From Aristolochia californica (Eukaryota; Streptophyta; Magnoliopsida; Piperales; Aristolochiaceae): a DNA stretch of 64,000 nt. Position numbers and translations under genes: made by a program. The notes under the pieces were generated by a model. It had not been told where the DNA came from, searched no databases, and saw only the letters and a list, made by a program, of their open reading frames with translations. Below, piece after piece: positions 62,680-64,000 of the stretch; position 1 is the stretch's first letter, and every line of letters begins with the position of its first letter. The DNA lies in assembly GCA_029961685.1 (NCBI GenBank), contig JARWKL010000006.1, forward strand, positions 496,001 to 560,000, in the 5' to 3' direction.

Positions 62680-64000
62680 TCTTAAGTTTTGTAAAACCAG
62701 GTGAGCTACTTACCTTATAATCTATCTACCACGACCTCAAGCAACTAACAAGTGAGAAGATTATAAAATTCACCACACTAATGGGGTGCCTGCTTTTATT
62801 AATTTATAGGAGAGATATCCCAATTACAAAGATTTACAAAATATTTGATTTGTACAGAATGATTTGACGTAATTAGCTCCTATAATGGAGAGTCAAATTC
62901 ATCTGTAAGGAAGGTCCTAAACAGGGCAATGATTCTTAATTGATTGAGAATCAATTCTATGATCTTAATTGATTGAGAATCAATCTCTTAAGATAGTATC
63001 TTCGACAACCCCCCGCAAGCTAAGCGTCGGATTAAGATAGACGTGTAGCTTGGATCGAAAAAATTGAAATAGTGGTCGAGAGACGCTTTTGGTGAAGATA
63101 TCCACAACTTGTAGGTGGGATAGCACATATTGAGTGCGAATCTTTCCAGCAACAACAAGTTCGCGCAGAAAGTGGATGTCGAGCTCAACATGCTTGTCTC
63201 GCTTGTGGACAACAAGGTTGGAGCTCAAGAAAAGAGCGTTTTTGTTATCGCATAAGAGAAGGGGCCGCTCGGGAATGGAAACTTGGAGATCTCGAAGAAG
63301 ATGAGTGAGCCAGAGGAGTTCGGCGGCCGTGAGAGCAAGAGCATGATATTCAGACTCACAGCTGGAACGAGAGACTGTAGGTTGTTTCTTGGCACTCCAG
63401 GAGACTAAGTAGTCACCAAGGTAAATAGAGTAGTCCGAGGTAGAGTGACGAGTGTCAGGACAACCGGCCCAGTCAGCATCAGAATAAGCAACTAAAGATC
63501 CAGGCGAAGCAGACAGATGGAAGGTTAAACCATAATGGAGAGTGCCTTTGACATATCGAAGAATGCGTTTGACAGCGAGGAAGTGGTCAGCCGTGGGAGA
63601 GTGTAGAAATTGACTCACTGAGTTGACCGCATGAGCAATATCGGGCCGCGTGATGGTCAAGTATTGAAGAGCACCAACAAGGGAGTGATAAAGGGTAGGA
63701 TCCGAGAAAGATTGACCATTAGAGGAGAGATATTGAGAAACCACCATAGGAGTGTGCACAGGCTTACTGTCAAGTAAGTAGGCCCGGGCAAGGATGTTGT
63801 GCGCATATTTCAGCTGACTAAGAAATAGGCCATCAGCCAAGGAAGTAGTTGAGGGAACCCAAGTCTTTTGTAGCGAACTCAGAATGTAGCTTGTGGGCAA
63901 AGCTATCCAGAAGAGAGGGGTTGTTTCCCGTAATAATAATATCATCAACATATAAGAGCAAATAGAGGATGTCAGAGTGCCGATGAAAGACGAAGAGCGA
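62680..64000 (-). mobile_element. Ty1/copia retrotransposon, 3' end with RT/RNase H remnant, runs off the window
   Basis: Minus-strand pol. Reverse transcriptase [13 protein letters not shown] (YVDD at 63,941-63,952) continues to LGSLNYFLG near 63,840, where bases are missing and a TGA follows; the frame resumes shifted at DGLFLSQLKYA. From there to 62,980 it is open: VGALQYLTITRPD, then RNase H with SDADWAGCPDTR, VSRSSCESEYHAL, LLLCDNKNAL and HKRDKHVELDIHF. After the pol stop, a G-rich polypurine stretch precedes a likely 3' LTR beginning TGTCGAAGATAC near 63,011 and reaching perhaps 62,680; its outer end is uncertain. The RT break shows the element is not autonomous. Confidence 0.85.
62935..62984. 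repeat. Two direct copies of a palindromic motif in the copia LTR
   Basis: CTTAATTGATTGAGAATCAA occurs twice (from 62,935 and from 62,964). Each holds the perfect palindrome ATTGATT-GAG-AATCAAT. It lies just inside the putative U3 region, where repeated promoter or enhancer motifs are usual. Confidence 0.7.

Overview
This is a stretch of a flowering-plant nuclear genome. The genes carry GT-AG introns, the encoded families are plant ones (BREVIS RADIX, R2R3-MYB, PMT-type methyltransferase, CDKF/MHK kinase), and plant Ty1/copia remnants are present. The species cannot be fixed from the sequence alone. There are no operons, CRISPR arrays or bacterial signals.

Left third (1-20,660): a scrambled, repeatedly duplicated block built from three source genes. 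The 3' half of a DEAD-box RNA helicase gene (RH10/DDX47/Rrp3 type) runs to about 3.9 kb with all visible exons intact; its 5' exons lie off the left edge. After it come a broken MHK/CDKF;4-like kinase fragment fused to a partial RH10 copy, a PMT21-like methyltransferase pseudogene, a third degraded RH10 copy followed directly by an inverted RH10 copy (a natural hairpin), and a second PMT21-like pseudogene.

Middle (20,876-44,608): about 24 kb of tandem repeat. The basic unit is roughly 440 bp and AT-rich. Eleven times, at one fixed place in the unit, it carries a two-exon module encoding the RH10 N-terminus (Q-motif exon, short intron, Walker A exon). The result is a higher-order array of orphan helicase 5' exons, with no downstream helicase exons beside it. 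It ends at a fragment of a copia integrase.

Right third (44,610-64,000): more ordinary. A minus-strand BREVIS RADIX-like gene can be read in full (five coding exons, 364 aa). After an intergenic stretch with an isolated heat-shock-element cluster and a foldback element, a minus-strand R2R3-MYB gene can also be read in full (three exons, 268 aa). It has a bHLH-interaction motif and near-perfect complementarity to miR828, plus a likely miR858 site. The window ends in the 3' part of a decayed Ty1/copia element on the minus strand.

Only the BRX-like and MYB genes look complete and functional. RH10 is intact as far as it is visible. All alignments and reconstructions were made by eye, with families recognised from memory; copy numbers and edges of repeats are approximate.
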